From Sipunculus nudus (Eukaryota; Annelida; Sipuncula; Golfingiida; Sipunculidae), in NCBI GenBank assembly GCA_026874595.1, contig CM049315.1:68889916-68953915 (forward strand): a stretch of 64,000 bases of DNA. The letters are read 5' to 3'. Below the pieces are notes generated by a model, which worked only from the letters and a program-made list of their open reading frames with translations, did not search any database and was not told the origin of the DNA. A program made the position numbers and the translations under genes. Of this stretch, positions 24,286-36,245 are shown piece by piece. Numbering within the stretch: the first letter of the stretch is position 1; the number at the start of each line of letters is the position of its first letter.

Positions 24286-24530
24286 AGATATGACCTTGAT
24301 ATATTTTGACCTTGTAACGGCTGTAGCAGAATTATCGAGAACAACAGATGGACTGTGAGGAAACTTTCGTTTTTATACATGATAAACTTAATAAACGTGT
24401 TTCACCTCGTCATATCCTGACCTGCCCGTAGAAGTGACTGGTCGAGTAACTTTGATTAATATTAATCAGTGCAGACCCCAGGACGAGTATGGGCGGAGGA
24501 ACAAACCTGGACGTAATTAGTGGGAAGTAA
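24286..24530 (-). promoter_or_regulatory. Promoter region of the intact PLK4-like gene
   Basis: A block directly upstream of the first exon that aligns in patches with the region upstream of the third copy (36246-36590). It holds a TATA-like AAAATATATC about 30-40 bp before the ATG, shared strings around TAACGGCTG, TCGAGAAC and ACCTCGTCA, and a 17-bp element (plus strand CCTGGACGTAATTAGTG, 24506-24522) that matches the other copy at 16 of 17 bases. Conservation against a background that has otherwise diverged suggests regulatory function. Confidence 0.55.
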
Positions 24531-25560
24531 AATGTGATATATCTAATTAAGTCACATGACGATCACTATGATAGTCATGTTAATAATGATATAGTATATA
24601 TTATTTAAAAGAACCAGTATTATAAAAAAAAATAGGACACAGTCCTTTTTTAATTCATGTTTTCATATACATATAATCATTTCACGTAATATTATATTTG
24701 ATATTGAATGAAATATGATTATATAATCTATACATGTGTATGTATTATTGCAAACATTAATTCATAATTTAGAAAGTTGAGATTTAAAATATATTTTTAT
24801 ACTTTATCACACTTCTATATACCTTTACTTGTTTCACAATACTTTTATATTTAAAACGTACATACATAAAAACAATCATATGCAGGGTATCTTTTATTCA
24901 ATGAATGTATAATCTGTTGATACGCTGTCATCTCATTTCTCATTGATGATATATTACGAAAGTGAAATTCATTATACCCCGAAATATATACTCTGTGGTT
25001 TTGACGCGAAGTGTCAAAATCAACCATTTTAAATATACAACATTTCATAATATTTATAGTTGAAACAACAAGATGTAATTTTTTTAGTTTTGTTATTTCG
25101 CTCCATTTTAATGTAAATAAACGTGTACATTACCGAGGCGAGCTAAGCCAAGTCCGTTAATAATTTTTCATCCCCCTTTATTGCAAGATTGCTGATTTAT
25201 GTAGGATTTTTAGATTATCAGCTCACAGAGTAACGTTGAGTAATTTCCTATGTCTGGAGTGTATGCGCTCCTTCCCGTTCTTGTGTGTGTGTGTGTATTT
25301 GCGTTTCAGTTCACAACATAACACGCACAATCATAAACGAAATCGCAGGATTTTCTCAGACCTCCTCGTGAATGAACAATCGATTAAGGTAGGATTTCCA
25401 GGAATATTCACAAATGTGCAGTCGCCTAAGCACATTGGAATATGGGCAGAATAAAGGAATGCTAGAGATCTTAAGCACCAATGAACCTGGGAAAATTGGG
25501 TAAATTAATGAATGAAACACAGATTACGGAGTACCCCTTATCAAGGCTGTATACAGGCCT
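24531..25560. other. AT-rich intergenic stretch
   Basis: No gene, tandem repeat or recognisable element seen. Contains a short (GT)n run near 25283. Confidence 0.5.
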
Positions 25561-25574
25561 GTATTCCTGAAAAT

Positions 25575-25680
25575 GTACCTTTTTAGCTGTAAAGTGTTAA
25601 CCTTTCTGAATGTGTGAAGACTACAAGGTTGTGGGTTCGCGTCCCGTTCTGACGGCATCCCGCGTTTACTAAAGGTAGGG
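25575..25680 (+). mobile_element. tRNA-derived SINE fragment
   Basis: An A-box-like TTAGCTGTAAAGTG and, about 45 bp further, a B-box-like GGGTTCGCGTCCCG, the internal Pol III promoter pattern of a tRNA-derived SINE head. It does not fold as a complete functional tRNA, and no tail is delimited. Confidence 0.5.
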
Positions 25681-25880
25681 ATGGGTAATATTTTACAAAT
25701 TTGGGAAATCCAAAACTCTAACCCCCTGAATTTAGGTACCTGCGTATAAAACCTCGAAAAATAATTGTTTGTCAAATTTTCTTTCAAGTGTAACCCCCCT
25801 GTACACCCCCTCTGAAGTTTGCATAAAATATTATTTTTTTCAGTCTTTTTCATAGACTCTTCAACTCCTTTAGAAATTGG
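25640..25880 (+). repeat. Interspersed repeat, forward member of an inverted pair
   Basis: Shares strings such as TGTAACCCCCCTGTACA and TCTAACCCCCTGAATTT with the reverse complement of about 28600-28860. The two copies face each other about 2.7 kb apart. The family is not identified. Confidence 0.5.
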
Positions 25881-28599
25881 GTTCTAAAATTGTTTGAAGT
25901 TTTTCCAAATGTACTGACATGATCATATTAACTGGTATTGATGTTTTTTTACCATAGTTCATTGACATAATTAGTGTATGGCCACAGCTTTTACTGAAAA
26001 TGTGAATAAATCATACAAATAAGGAAATAACGTATATATAGCTATAAAGTCATATGTGATATTGGTATTATCAAAACATATACTAGTATACTGCTGCATA
26101 AAAGGTGGCCTATAACTTCAGAGTCTGAATAAGATGTTCAACACACTGCTGTTAAAAATTTTGGGAAATATGGGAAATGCTGTCTGAAAAGTAATGGGCT
26201 CAACAAAATCTACATTTGCCTAACATATTACGATTACTGCCTTCCTGTAAAGATTTATCATGAAGACATGGATTTGTTAGTCCATAAATTTGTTAAATAG
26301 CCTAGTCTTGCAGTGAATGTGTTTACAATAGTAAATCTTTCAAACAGAAAAATACACAAAATATATTCCGCTTGTAAATATTTATTTTACGTGCTACGGA
26401 TAAAAAATCACAGGTTCAGGGCGCCCTTTTGGAACATTTCTTTCCTGTATTAATCGATGCCCATACAATTGCAGATGGAAACACCTTTTAAGTTGTAACT
26501 ATAAAATAAATGGACAGCATCTCCCTTACAAAATCCCATACCAGTCTTATTTGTGTGAAGGTCTCTGTCTGTATGAAGTAATAATGATAATCTGTTTCTT
26601 TCAGCTGAAGAAAGTATGGCAAAGAAATATGGTAACATAAAAAACTAGGTCAAAGTACAAGATGATTCTTGAGGGAGATCATGCCTCCAAACAAGTCCTG
26701 GTGAACCCTGTAGGAAACCTTAAATTAAATAATGACCTATAATCTATGAGCTATGTGATTGTAAACACCTTGACAGCCAGTTTCATCAGAGTCTTAATCC
26801 TTGCTGCACTTGAACTGATTAAAGGGTCATAAATTGAAAATAATATATATAATATACATATACATTTCTGTTATCAATCCTAAATTGGAACATAGTTTGC
26901 CCAAGTGTCACAATAATCTTTCATTTGAAGTTTATTAGGAATTCCAATTTTCAATAATTAATCCATTAATTGCTTTGAAATTTGCTATGCTTATCCATCT
27001 TAGATAAATTTATCTTTTGCACATGAGCTATCTATAATTAATATTCTTTTATAGTGAGTATTCTTTGATTTACGTAGAGATTCACATTTTACATTCAACT
27101 GACATTTGAAACTCTGCAGTTATTTATCTGACTTTGAAAACAAAATTCATCCGGCATACCCATTTTATGGTCATCATTCAAAGTTTTAACAAAATTTGGC
27201 AAAATAATGCTTATTAAGGGAATATCAGATGGGAAATTTCCCTTTTCATTGTCTGTTCCAAGTAAAATTTACATGATTTCTCCATAAATATTGCATGGAT
27301 TTTCTTATTATTTGTTGCACATGTTAATCTTGGATATCTTTAGAGATGGTGCTAGATTCGTTGTAACCATCTGTTCATTTTGTATCTTTAAACATTTTTT
27401 TATGAAAGTTTTATGGTCAATTTGTGAGTGAGATTCCTAACTTTAGCAATAATATCATACATTTATTGACAAAGATGTTTAAGTTAAACGTACATCATGT
27501 GTTTTATTATGTGAGTGAGATTAAAACTTTGGCAAAAACAAACATATTAATGGCTACAACCTTTTGAACAATTAACATAGAGTCATGTTTTTATAGAGCC
27601 TGGTCCGTTCTTTAAAAGTGTCCATATCATTTGTACGGTAGTTATTGGATTGAACTTCTGAGTGTGAGAGTGACTGTATATCTTGTTTCCATTCATTTCA
27701 TCATAAATGTATCAAGCTTTTGTGAATTTCGGACGACAGTGATAACATATCTATATCCCAAGAGCAAAATTTGTTTTTATGCAGATATCAGTGAACCACA
27801 ACTTTTGAGAGGTATGTACATGAAGATTCTAACAGAAATATTTTCAGCCATTTTAAAAAGAAATCTCACATATTGGAGGGATAAGCACAGAAAGTTTTGG
27901 TTAACACGCCTCACATCGTCTATATTATGTAATTGTTGTTTTTGTTGATAGAAAGGTATTCTTGTAAGTTTTTTTTTACCAAAATATATGTTTAAATTTT
28001 GCTTTTATTTGATGCGAATTTTCAAGTATTAAACTTAAATCTTGATAATAATTGCATATCATTACTTGCATATATTGATTTTTCATTACATTTTGACAAA
28101 ATATATCCTAAATATATATTTTTTCTTTAATAAAAAGCAAAATATAGAAAAAAATACCAAGTAAAACAAAATAATGTTAGTTATATAAAGGAATATCTTC
28201 CCAAAATATTATAAATATGGTGATTCACATGTTCGCAAATAAAAAAAAACTAGAAGTTTGCAATCACTCTTAGCGATCACTGGAATCTCCCTTCACGCTC
28301 CCAACTGAGTGATAATTGGGAATCAGATATGGAGTCTATGACCATGGAAATCTGGTCAAGGTCCAAAGTAAATATCAGGTGCAACTCTGTCATATCAGAC
28401 TAATATTATACACAGAGGTCAGTTTTTTTAAATCAGCCACATGTGAGATCTAGTAAAAACGTGGCTGAAGAAAGATAAACAGGTATATTAACCCCCCAAA
28501 AAAGGAGAAAAAAATTATTTGACAGTTTTGTACTCTGGGGAACCTGACAAAGTCCATACACAAACAATGGAACCAAAATATTGGTATAGTAATAAACTA
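25881..28599. other. AT-rich interval between the inverted repeat pair
   Basis: About 2.7 kb without a supportable gene. The longest open frame (27631-27948) has no family resemblance, no splice signals and a composition expected of AT-rich DNA. Confidence 0.5.
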
Positions 28600-28860
28600 A
28601 TCAACCCTTGTTAGCCTGGTATCCTTATTGGAATTGGATTTATGATGATTTTCATGTTTTTTTACGACCTCATAATTTTCAGAGGCCATGTACAGGGGGG
28701 TTACACTACATTAAAAATTAAAAAAAAAAAAAATTTTTCACACTTATTTCCACCAGGTACATATTTTGAGGGGGTTAACTCATTGAGTAAGTATTAATAC
28801 CCGCCCCTACTAAAGGGGCAACTCTCCCCAACAAAGAGCAAATTGGAACTGGTCATGGGC
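28600..28860 (-). repeat. Interspersed repeat, reverse member of an inverted pair
   Basis: Reverse complement similarity to 25640-25880 (plus-strand strings TGTACAGGGGGGTTACA and GAGGGGGTTAAC). Confidence 0.5.
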
Positions 28861-29239
28861 GGCAGGCAAATGTACAACGAATAACCATCTATCGTCTGTT
28901 GTGACCTTTTGGTGGTATGCACCCAGTTGCCCGAGGAAAGCTACAAGAATTTACAGAGCAAAAAAGACCATGTAAGCGAAGTGTACAGTCGGATGAGACT
29001 AATATCACTGTCGCCTATGTTTTCCGAGTTAGAGTTGCAAAGATGCAGGATTTAGTCGCCCAGAAGCTGTTTGACACATTGAAACACACCTACTTTAACC
29101 ATAAGACCTGAGAAGGTTAAACTTCACATGCACACGGAATTTGTTTCCGCAAATTTAAGCAAATGACGTAGCAGCAAATATAAACTGATTTATTTTACAT
29201 GGAGTGTACAAATAGTTATTATAACTAATCGCGGCACTC

Positions 29240-29425
29240 TCAATGGCTCAGATTTTGGCGTTCGGCAGACTGTATAGATGGAGGAAACCGGAGAGCCCGG
29301 AAAAAACAACGGCCTTTGATGGGCAACTACAACCCTCTCTCATAGCCACGCCAGAGATGGAACCCAGGTCGCCAGCAGAGAGAGCCAAGCGTTTTACCCC
29401 TCGACTGTCCCGGCCCCCATGGGCT
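29240..29425 (-). mobile_element. tRNA-derived SINE
   Basis: On the minus strand: GGGCCGGGACAGTCGAGGGG (A-box region), TAAAACGCTTGG, CTGGCGACCTGGGTTCCATC (B-box region), then a body with CCGGGCTCTCCGG. The head closely resembles the SINE at 37843-37935, so both belong to one family. Confidence 0.7.
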
Positions 29426-29429
29426 ATAT

Positions 29430-31116
29430 ACTATTATTATATTGGACTCATAGGGCCTTTCCTTTGAGATGTTACTGAAAAGGTCCTACTTTGAGGTCTT
29501 ACGGGAAAATGTAGTCTAATAAGGCACGCATCCCATCGATGTACAGAGCTGTACCATCTTAAAGGGAAATATAAGGGATCAGGTATGTTGAAATTGATGA
29601 TGTATATTAAATATTAATGAGTGTTTATTTCCTTTATTTATTTTAGTCTCTGTCAATATTTTGTTCTAAGATTGTTTGTCAACTCCTTTACACAAGCGGA
29701 AATAAACTGCCAATGGGCACGATCAGTGGCACGTAACATACACATAGTACGCTTGCCACCTGGTATCGCTCGACTTATTTAATTGAGAGATCCTTCCTCT
29801 GTGACCTGAGATCACAGCCTTCTTGGCAGAACTAGCACTGGAAGAGACCAATAGGGCCCGCATAAATTATAAAAAATGGTCAACGGCCATTCTCTGCCCC
29901 TGCCAATTTTTGATGAAATTATCTATCACTAAAAGCCTCCTCAGGACAGGGAGAACATGCGTTCACCGTTCCAGGAAGATTTTTCGACATGAGAGAGTCA
30001 AGATTGCGTAACCGCACTTTTGAGACTTAAATGCTCCTTAAAGAATAAATATACCATGTTTCATTACATTATGATAATTATTTTTTGTAATTTATTGCCA
30101 TGAATTTTAAGAAACAAAGTGTTTCTGGAAAATACATTGTGTTATTGCATAATACAACGTCATAGGTTTAATACCTAAAACTACTTATGTAAAAAAAAGG
30201 GCTAACGTCCTCGGACTTTGGAGAGTTTTAAGCTGTTCGTTCGTACGTGCAGATGCTGTAAAATATCCATTTAGATTTAAACAGAGAACACATACAGACC
30301 TCATAAACCTCCGCCAACATTTGTGATTCCCAAATAAGGAACGTTACCTAAATCCTGCACTTTGGTGTGTAGTATATAAGCGAAGGAATTATATCGATGC
30401 AAGCTTATGTGTTACGGTTCACAAATCTATTGCTGCATCACAAGTCAGTTCTGTCTACCAGAACAAATGCGGTTTCAATCAGTTGACACCTGTACATAAT
30501 GCAGCTTTACCAACTTCGGATATTTACACTAAAGTTTAACCGAGATGAATAACATCGAGATCGATCTCGCAACGGTGAAGATTCCTTTAGGGTCAAGAAA
30601 ACGTATTCCATAAATTACATTATACTAGCTGCCATGTAACACATTTGTGGGTTAACTATTATAAACTATAAAAAGCCGGTATTTTTTCAATATATTTCCC
30701 CAAACAAACACAAGGGTAGAATGGTTTGTTAAAAGCTATCAATATTTGAGTGGACATTTTCAACTCCGAAGTGAAATCAGTCCATGAAAACCTCGTGCCT
30801 AAAATCTCAATTAAAACTTATTATTTTTTACCCTGTCAGATACAAATAAAACATGGAGAATGCATTTTTATTCTGAAAGAATGAGAACAAGGTTTATTGC
30901 TAGATTTACGTCTTGGTACCATACTTACTATCATGCTCCCCTCACATGACAAAACTCAAAGGGAACCCGCTGACCTGACCTCAAGTAAAACATTACCGTG
31001 GTGCGATAAAATCCTTGGGTATTACCGTTACCATCCACGAAATGTTCATTCAGATCCATTCGGTCTGTTGTGCCTGTTAATTTTAACCTTTTATTACTAC
31101 CGGAGAAACAGAATCA
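29430..31116. other. Intergenic sequence without recognised features
   Basis: No coding region, tandem repeat or element boundary that I can support. Confidence 0.45.
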
Positions 31117-31124
31117 TCTTGCCA

Positions 31125-31999
31125 TAGTGGTGGGAGTCGGTTCCTTTATCATAATCGATCATCGGTTTGAGCAAACCGACTGATGATCGATTATTAATCG
31201 GTTCTGACAAATGTATGCAATTATCAAAGAAATATGCAATTATCTGTGAAACTGTACCTGCGTTTCCCCGGCAGGTATTTTCTTCTTGCGCACGAGTGTA
31301 ACGATCCTTCCACGTATAAAGACACAATCAGACTAATTTTAAGGATCAAATTTAACGATCGGCAACGTCGGGTAATATCTTTCATAATGGAATTTAAGAG
31401 CATCTAAGAATGTTAGGCCTATAAAGAGGTTGTTTTCCTGGCACATGAAGGCAGATTTTACGGCCCAGGTGCGCTTGGGCCAGATCATACAAAAAAATGC
31501 AGACTAGTCCAAAAGAAATTCCAGCTGATATCAAAATACGCGACCGACCGGGTTAGCCCCAACAAAGAATTTTTAAGGACGGCCTAAACAGCGGGACCTG
31601 GCATCGGTTGAATAGATTATTTCTAAGATAATCTCACAAATTGGCATAGACCTGCAGAATTTATGGAGTATTTTAACGCCTTCCCGCCCATATTTTGCAT
31701 TGTACATTACGTTAGAAAACTCTCCGCTAATTCTGCAGCTCCCTGCAGTCCTCCGTTCACGCATCTACCGTGTCATACTCAGTTACATATTGAAGTTATT
31801 TGGGAACACAGACTCATTATATGAAGCGCAGAATGTGGTACAAAATGGAAGAATCATTTTTGCCTATAACATAAGGGCATTCTGGAAAGAAAACATCATT
31901 ATTATGATATAATCGATAGTTGCCTTTGATAATCGAGCGCTTGAAAGTGGCAGCAAACCGACTGACTTTCGATAAAACTCGATGATCGGCCCACCGCTA
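31125..31999. mobile_element. hAT-like non-autonomous DNA transposon (875 bp)
   Basis: Terminal inverted repeats begin TAGTGGTGGG on the left and, reading inward from the right end, TAGCGGTGGG (9 of 10 matched). The element is flanked by a perfect 8-bp target duplication TCTTGCCA (31117-31124 and 32000-32007), the hallmark of hAT elements. Subterminal AGCAAACCGACTGA occurs near both ends. No transposase frame is present, so it must have been moved by an autonomous relative. Confidence 0.85.
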
Positions 32000-32335
32000 T
32001 CTTGCCATCGGTGACAATCATGATACCTACGCTACCTGTCGGAGTTAAACCAATGATGTAATTTCTCACCGGTGTCAATGCAAAAAAGTATTACTTTTAT
32101 GATTTTCTATTTCGATTATCTTCAGTTGGTTCGGTGCAAAGAAGGAGCTGAAGAGGACCCAAGTTACACAGATGAGGTGTTAACGCAAATGATAACTACA
32201 CGAATAAAATCGACTTTAATTTAATCAAATATTCGGCAGGTTCAATGATAAATTAGTTTGGTCACAATTAAAAAAAAAGTAGTGAACGCAGTCATCCTCT
32301 TTTTTCCCTGATTGTTTGTGGTATTTGTTTCACAG

Positions 32336-32470
32336 CTCAGTGGTCAGTTCATATATGGATTTGCTAACCTTTTCAAGGTGACCAACCGTCACGGACAATG
32401 CCTACAAAAGTATCTGATGATTAAACACACAGACGCAACATGCTGTGACGAAAGTAAAATACTGACACCG
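32336..32470 (+). other. Candidate orphan exon (45 codons)
   Basis: An open 135-nt stretch preceded by a good acceptor (TTTGTTTCACAG) and followed by a good donor (CCG|GTAAGG), exactly 45 codons in phase 0. The translation includes GQFIYGFANLFKVTNRHGQC and HTDATCCDESK. I recognise no family, and no partner exons were found nearby. It may be a stranded exon of a gene lost here, or chance. Confidence 0.25.
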
Positions 32471-33268
32471 GTAAGGTCAACTGAAAAGAAGCGGGCGGGG
32501 GAGGGGGGGGGGGGGATACCTGTGCACTGCTACACAGTTGACCTCATACGGCCATTCGCTGTGAGTTGTTTATATTCATGACAACGGGTGGCGTGTGTAG
32601 CCTGTGTTTTACAGAATTTACAGTACTTCATTTTTTGGAATCAATTAAAATTGCTGTAACAAAGTTTCTTGACAACTAAGTCTTATTTTTTTCTTTTTCT
32701 CTCTCTCTCGCGCAAATTAAATATGAAAGGCAAAATAATTACTTAAAGACATATATTTGATTTTTAAGGATAGATTTATATTTATTTTACATTTTAAATT
32801 AATCACAGTACCTGCTTTTGCCGTGTGCGTGCACATCCTTATCAAACACCACATGGACAGGGTCTTGCCGTCTGTGATTTCACCGTACTCTTTCATGTAG
32901 CTGGATGTACGGATAAGCATAAATCGTTACTTGTAGAATGTCGCATAAAGAACATGACACATTTTTTATAACGTATTTATTATGTTAATCTCAGTAGGCC
33001 TATCAAGTCTGCATTAATGCAATGATCATACTGTGTAAAATAAACACGTTCAACCTTGCATTCTGTGTTGACCAGCCCATGTATCGGTCACACTGAAGTT
33101 ATTGTCTGCCTACTTCACCAAAAACAAAAACCGCCTTGAGTCGTCCATCTTAACCCAAGACTTAGTCAGAATTGTGGAGATATCTTCTCTACTCTTTGAG
33201 ACAGTAGACCATGTCCTGGCGCTGCTAAATTATGGTGGAGCGCCTCCTGCGTAATTGCGGCCTGCATT

Positions 33269-33321
33269 CACGTGACGTCACGGCTATTCCAAGGCAGGGA
33301 ATAGCGTAAGGTCAAAGGTCG
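33269..33321. promoter_or_regulatory. Cluster of E-box, CRE and DR1-like motifs
   Basis: CACGTG overlapping TGACGTCA (33269-33280), followed by AGGTCAAAGGTCG (33309-33321), a direct repeat with 1-bp spacing typical of nuclear-receptor sites. No adjacent gene start is evident on either strand, so the role is unknown. Confidence 0.25.
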
Positions 33322-33530
33322 ATTGTAGAGAGTGTGCGGCCTGTAGCTTACGTCAGCTCACCGTCAAACCAAGAGCTGCACTGACTGACCTGCGAAACCT
33401 CATGGTCGGTCGTGGTGTACAGACTTGTAACAATGCCTTGTGAGCTTTGTTTTTCCTCGGCTCCTTGTTAAAGACGTCTGTGCTGCCCTCAACTTGTGAA
33501 ACACTGCGGGTAGAGTGTCCGTCTTCTCTC

Positions 33531-36233
33531 TCACCTCCAGCGGGCTATAGTCATTTCTTTAAAACTGAAACAGATGAGAAAATAAGCTGTAAGTCAATGG
33601 TGCATATATGGTGAACAAATAAACAGTTATTAAAACTGAGACTGAATACTGACGCAATGATTCTTATCAATCTGTTTTGTCTGATTTTAAAATTTAACTA
33701 TTTCTACTAATTGAAGACGAAGTAAACCAAAGTAAACAGCTTAAATTTTCAGGTAAGGTACAGTGCTCGCATTTGTTATGTTTTAAAAGTTTGTTATGTT
33801 ATCAAACAGAAGTACATTTGGGTTAAGCATATATACGTACCTAGCCAAAAGTCCATTAGGACGCGTGTACTTGATGACCAAGGGACTGGGTTGAAGTTTA
33901 AGTTTTGAACCGTCAGTGAACCGGACAGACACTTCCTTGTTAGACCAATGAGTGCCAAGGCCGATTCCGGGAAAATATATTTTACACAGGACCGTTGGTT
34001 CTGCAAGGGACCAGTTGTTACTGCTTGGCGAAGGTGAAGCAGACGATGGTGAAGGTGGCGCCCCCTGGTTTGGCGGGGATTCCGGAGACGCCGCCATGTT
34101 TGTAGGTGGATTAGAGGACAAAGATGATCTCGCTGAACAACTGGTTTGTGGTGATGCTTTCTTTTCCAAGTTCGACGACTCTGTCCGAGGAGACGGAACA
34201 CGTGAAACCAGGGCATTATACCTCGGATTAGAAGGACAGTTGGCAGGAATGCGGCTGCAACAATAAAAAGACAAGTTGATTAGTCTGAGGATGCGTATTA
34301 ACTCCGGATTTGCGCATATTAATATTATCTGTTTGTAGTATTTGTCTCCAATGAAGACAACGATAATTTACGCATTAGAAATCACATTAAGGGAACAGTC
34401 GGCGTTCTAGCATCTTTAAATTAACATTATTTTTATGTCGGGTGTGACCTTGACTTTTTGCCAAATGTTGTACGTGAAAAGTGCATCGTTTAATTATTAT
34501 AAAAAATTATAAGTCGGATAGACCCTAATGTTTGGCTAAGATTTACTGCTGTAATGCTTGTCTCACCTTCCAATCACTACTGGGAAACAGGTGGCATTTG
34601 ATCTTGATCCTCCGTTCATCCCCATCGTCATCAGGGAGACGAGGTTCAGACATTTCTGACGATACTGGAAAGAATAAAAGAAAGTAAAGATTAGAAAGTT
34701 CAGGCTCACCTTTTTTTAATTGTTTTAAATGAAAAGTTAAACCAACTTGCAAATACAATACTATATTAAATAATATGTACTAAACATGTATACATAATTC
34801 CCTTAATTGTTACGTCAATTTTTTTAATAAAGAAGAACATTTTTACGTATATTGCAATTTCAAAAGGTCCAAGATCAATCATCAAGTTCAGTCTAAATGA
34901 ATTTATAATTTTACCTTCACCACATAACTGTAGATCTCCCTGTTCTTCGTGTCCAGTTGTTGGGAGCTGGTTTCAGTCTCCAGCTTGATAGAACCCCCGT
35001 CACTCTGAGTGATGATTGTGACGTCATAGCTACTGTAGACCTTAGCGCCGTCATAAAACGCCGCCTCAAAGTCACAGTTGTCGTTCTCCATCAACAAACA
35101 ATTGGCTTGGTCCGTGTACATGATCACTTTTGGTGTTCTCGACTTGACCAGTTCAACAAATTTAAAACATTAATCACAAATAAATTTACATTGCACGTGA
35201 ACCCGAACACACAAATAAAATAAATAAATGTTTCTAACGAATTGATTTACAAAAGAAATCCTTTACTTAATGTAAGGTCGATTAATTATACTATAACTGT
35301 ATTCTTTTACCGTTATTTTAAACATAATAATCTTGCCGCATGCTGGTACTTCTTCCAGCATTTCTGAGGCAGCCTGTCGTAGCTGTACTCCCTGACAGAG
35401 CCTGCTGCAGGACTGGCTGGACTGTCACTGACTGTCGTGTTGTCACACTGGGGCTGATAAACTTGTATCACATGACCATCAGAGCTTATCTTCATCACTT
35501 CTCTCACGATCTCCAGGTCCTGTTTAGTTTTGAGGATCTCCATGTACACGCTGCAGTCGTCTGGGATCGTCATCTGTAAAAAAAAGTGTTGATATAGTAA
35601 TGATTCTCAGTAACTATCGTATTTTATCAAGTATCTATAATTTTCCTAGTTTTGTTCAAGTACAAATCCAGTATCTACGTCTATAAAACAAATATTGATA
35701 AATAACGGATTTCTTTAAATAGTACAAAGTAACATTACAAAGTATATCGATGTCAAGTTTGACTCGTTTCCGAGGCTCTCGTGATGATAAATATACAATC
35801 TTTGAAATAGCATTTTACATTTAGAATGCAATGGAAACAAGAACTTACCACAAGACTGCGAATTTTCTGACGTAAAGGCTTCAGGCGAAAAGACGTGAGA
35901 GGAGGAGTCGGACAAATGTCCACGTGACCATATGTGACGTCATCCACTGAGGAGGAACACTCTTCTCCCTGGCTGTAACTGGACACCTGAATAAAATATC
36001 AAAAGAAAATAATGATGTATGATATTATTAAATAATTCAAATGTCACATATTTCTATATAGTATAGGTACAAAAATATTTCTTAAGTTCAACCAAATTAT
36101 ATATTTTCATTTTCTGTCAACGAAATGATTAAAATATAAATAGGCTTTAATGAAAGAATTAAAATGTGTTCTCAATTAACTTGTATTTTTTACATTTTTT
36201 AATGGTCAGGCTTACCATATTTTGAACTCCCAT
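33531..36233 (-). pseudogene. Third PLK4-like polo-box copy, probably inactivated
   Basis: Same layout as the gene at 21163-24264. Exon equivalents: 36233-36216, 35986-35849, 35573-35332, 35161-34915, 34664-34567, 34254-33841 and 33564 down to about 33470. Exons 1-4 keep identical lengths; exon 5 is 3 nt shorter, and exon 6 is 48 nt longer (a Pro/Ser-rich linker). It encodes MGVQNM, LRQKIRSLV, ISSDGHVIQVYQP, YDGAKV, FPVVIGR, FPGIGLGTHWSNKEVSVRF and IKYTRPNG. The start follows an in-frame TAA (36245-36243) with no AG between, so no kinase domain can be spliced on. Damage: after exon 3 the donor is AT instead of GT, before exon 4 the acceptor is AA instead of AG, and exon 7 has a one-base deletion leading to a stop at 33533-33531. 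If intron 3 is retained, the product ends five residues after the last encoded Arg of exon 3, as a protein of about 138 residues with polo box 1 only. Confidence 0.85.
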
Positions 36234-36245
36234 TTTTGTGTGTTA

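Noticed and set aside
27631-27948. 105-codon open frame in the AT-rich interval
   Set aside because: No family motif, no splice context, and hydrophobic composition expected from AT-rich sequence.
32802-32920. Minus-strand exon-like segment (YGEITDGKTLSMWC)
   Set aside because: Donor-like GCAG|GTACTG is present, but the acceptor is uncertain and no neighbouring exon or family was found.
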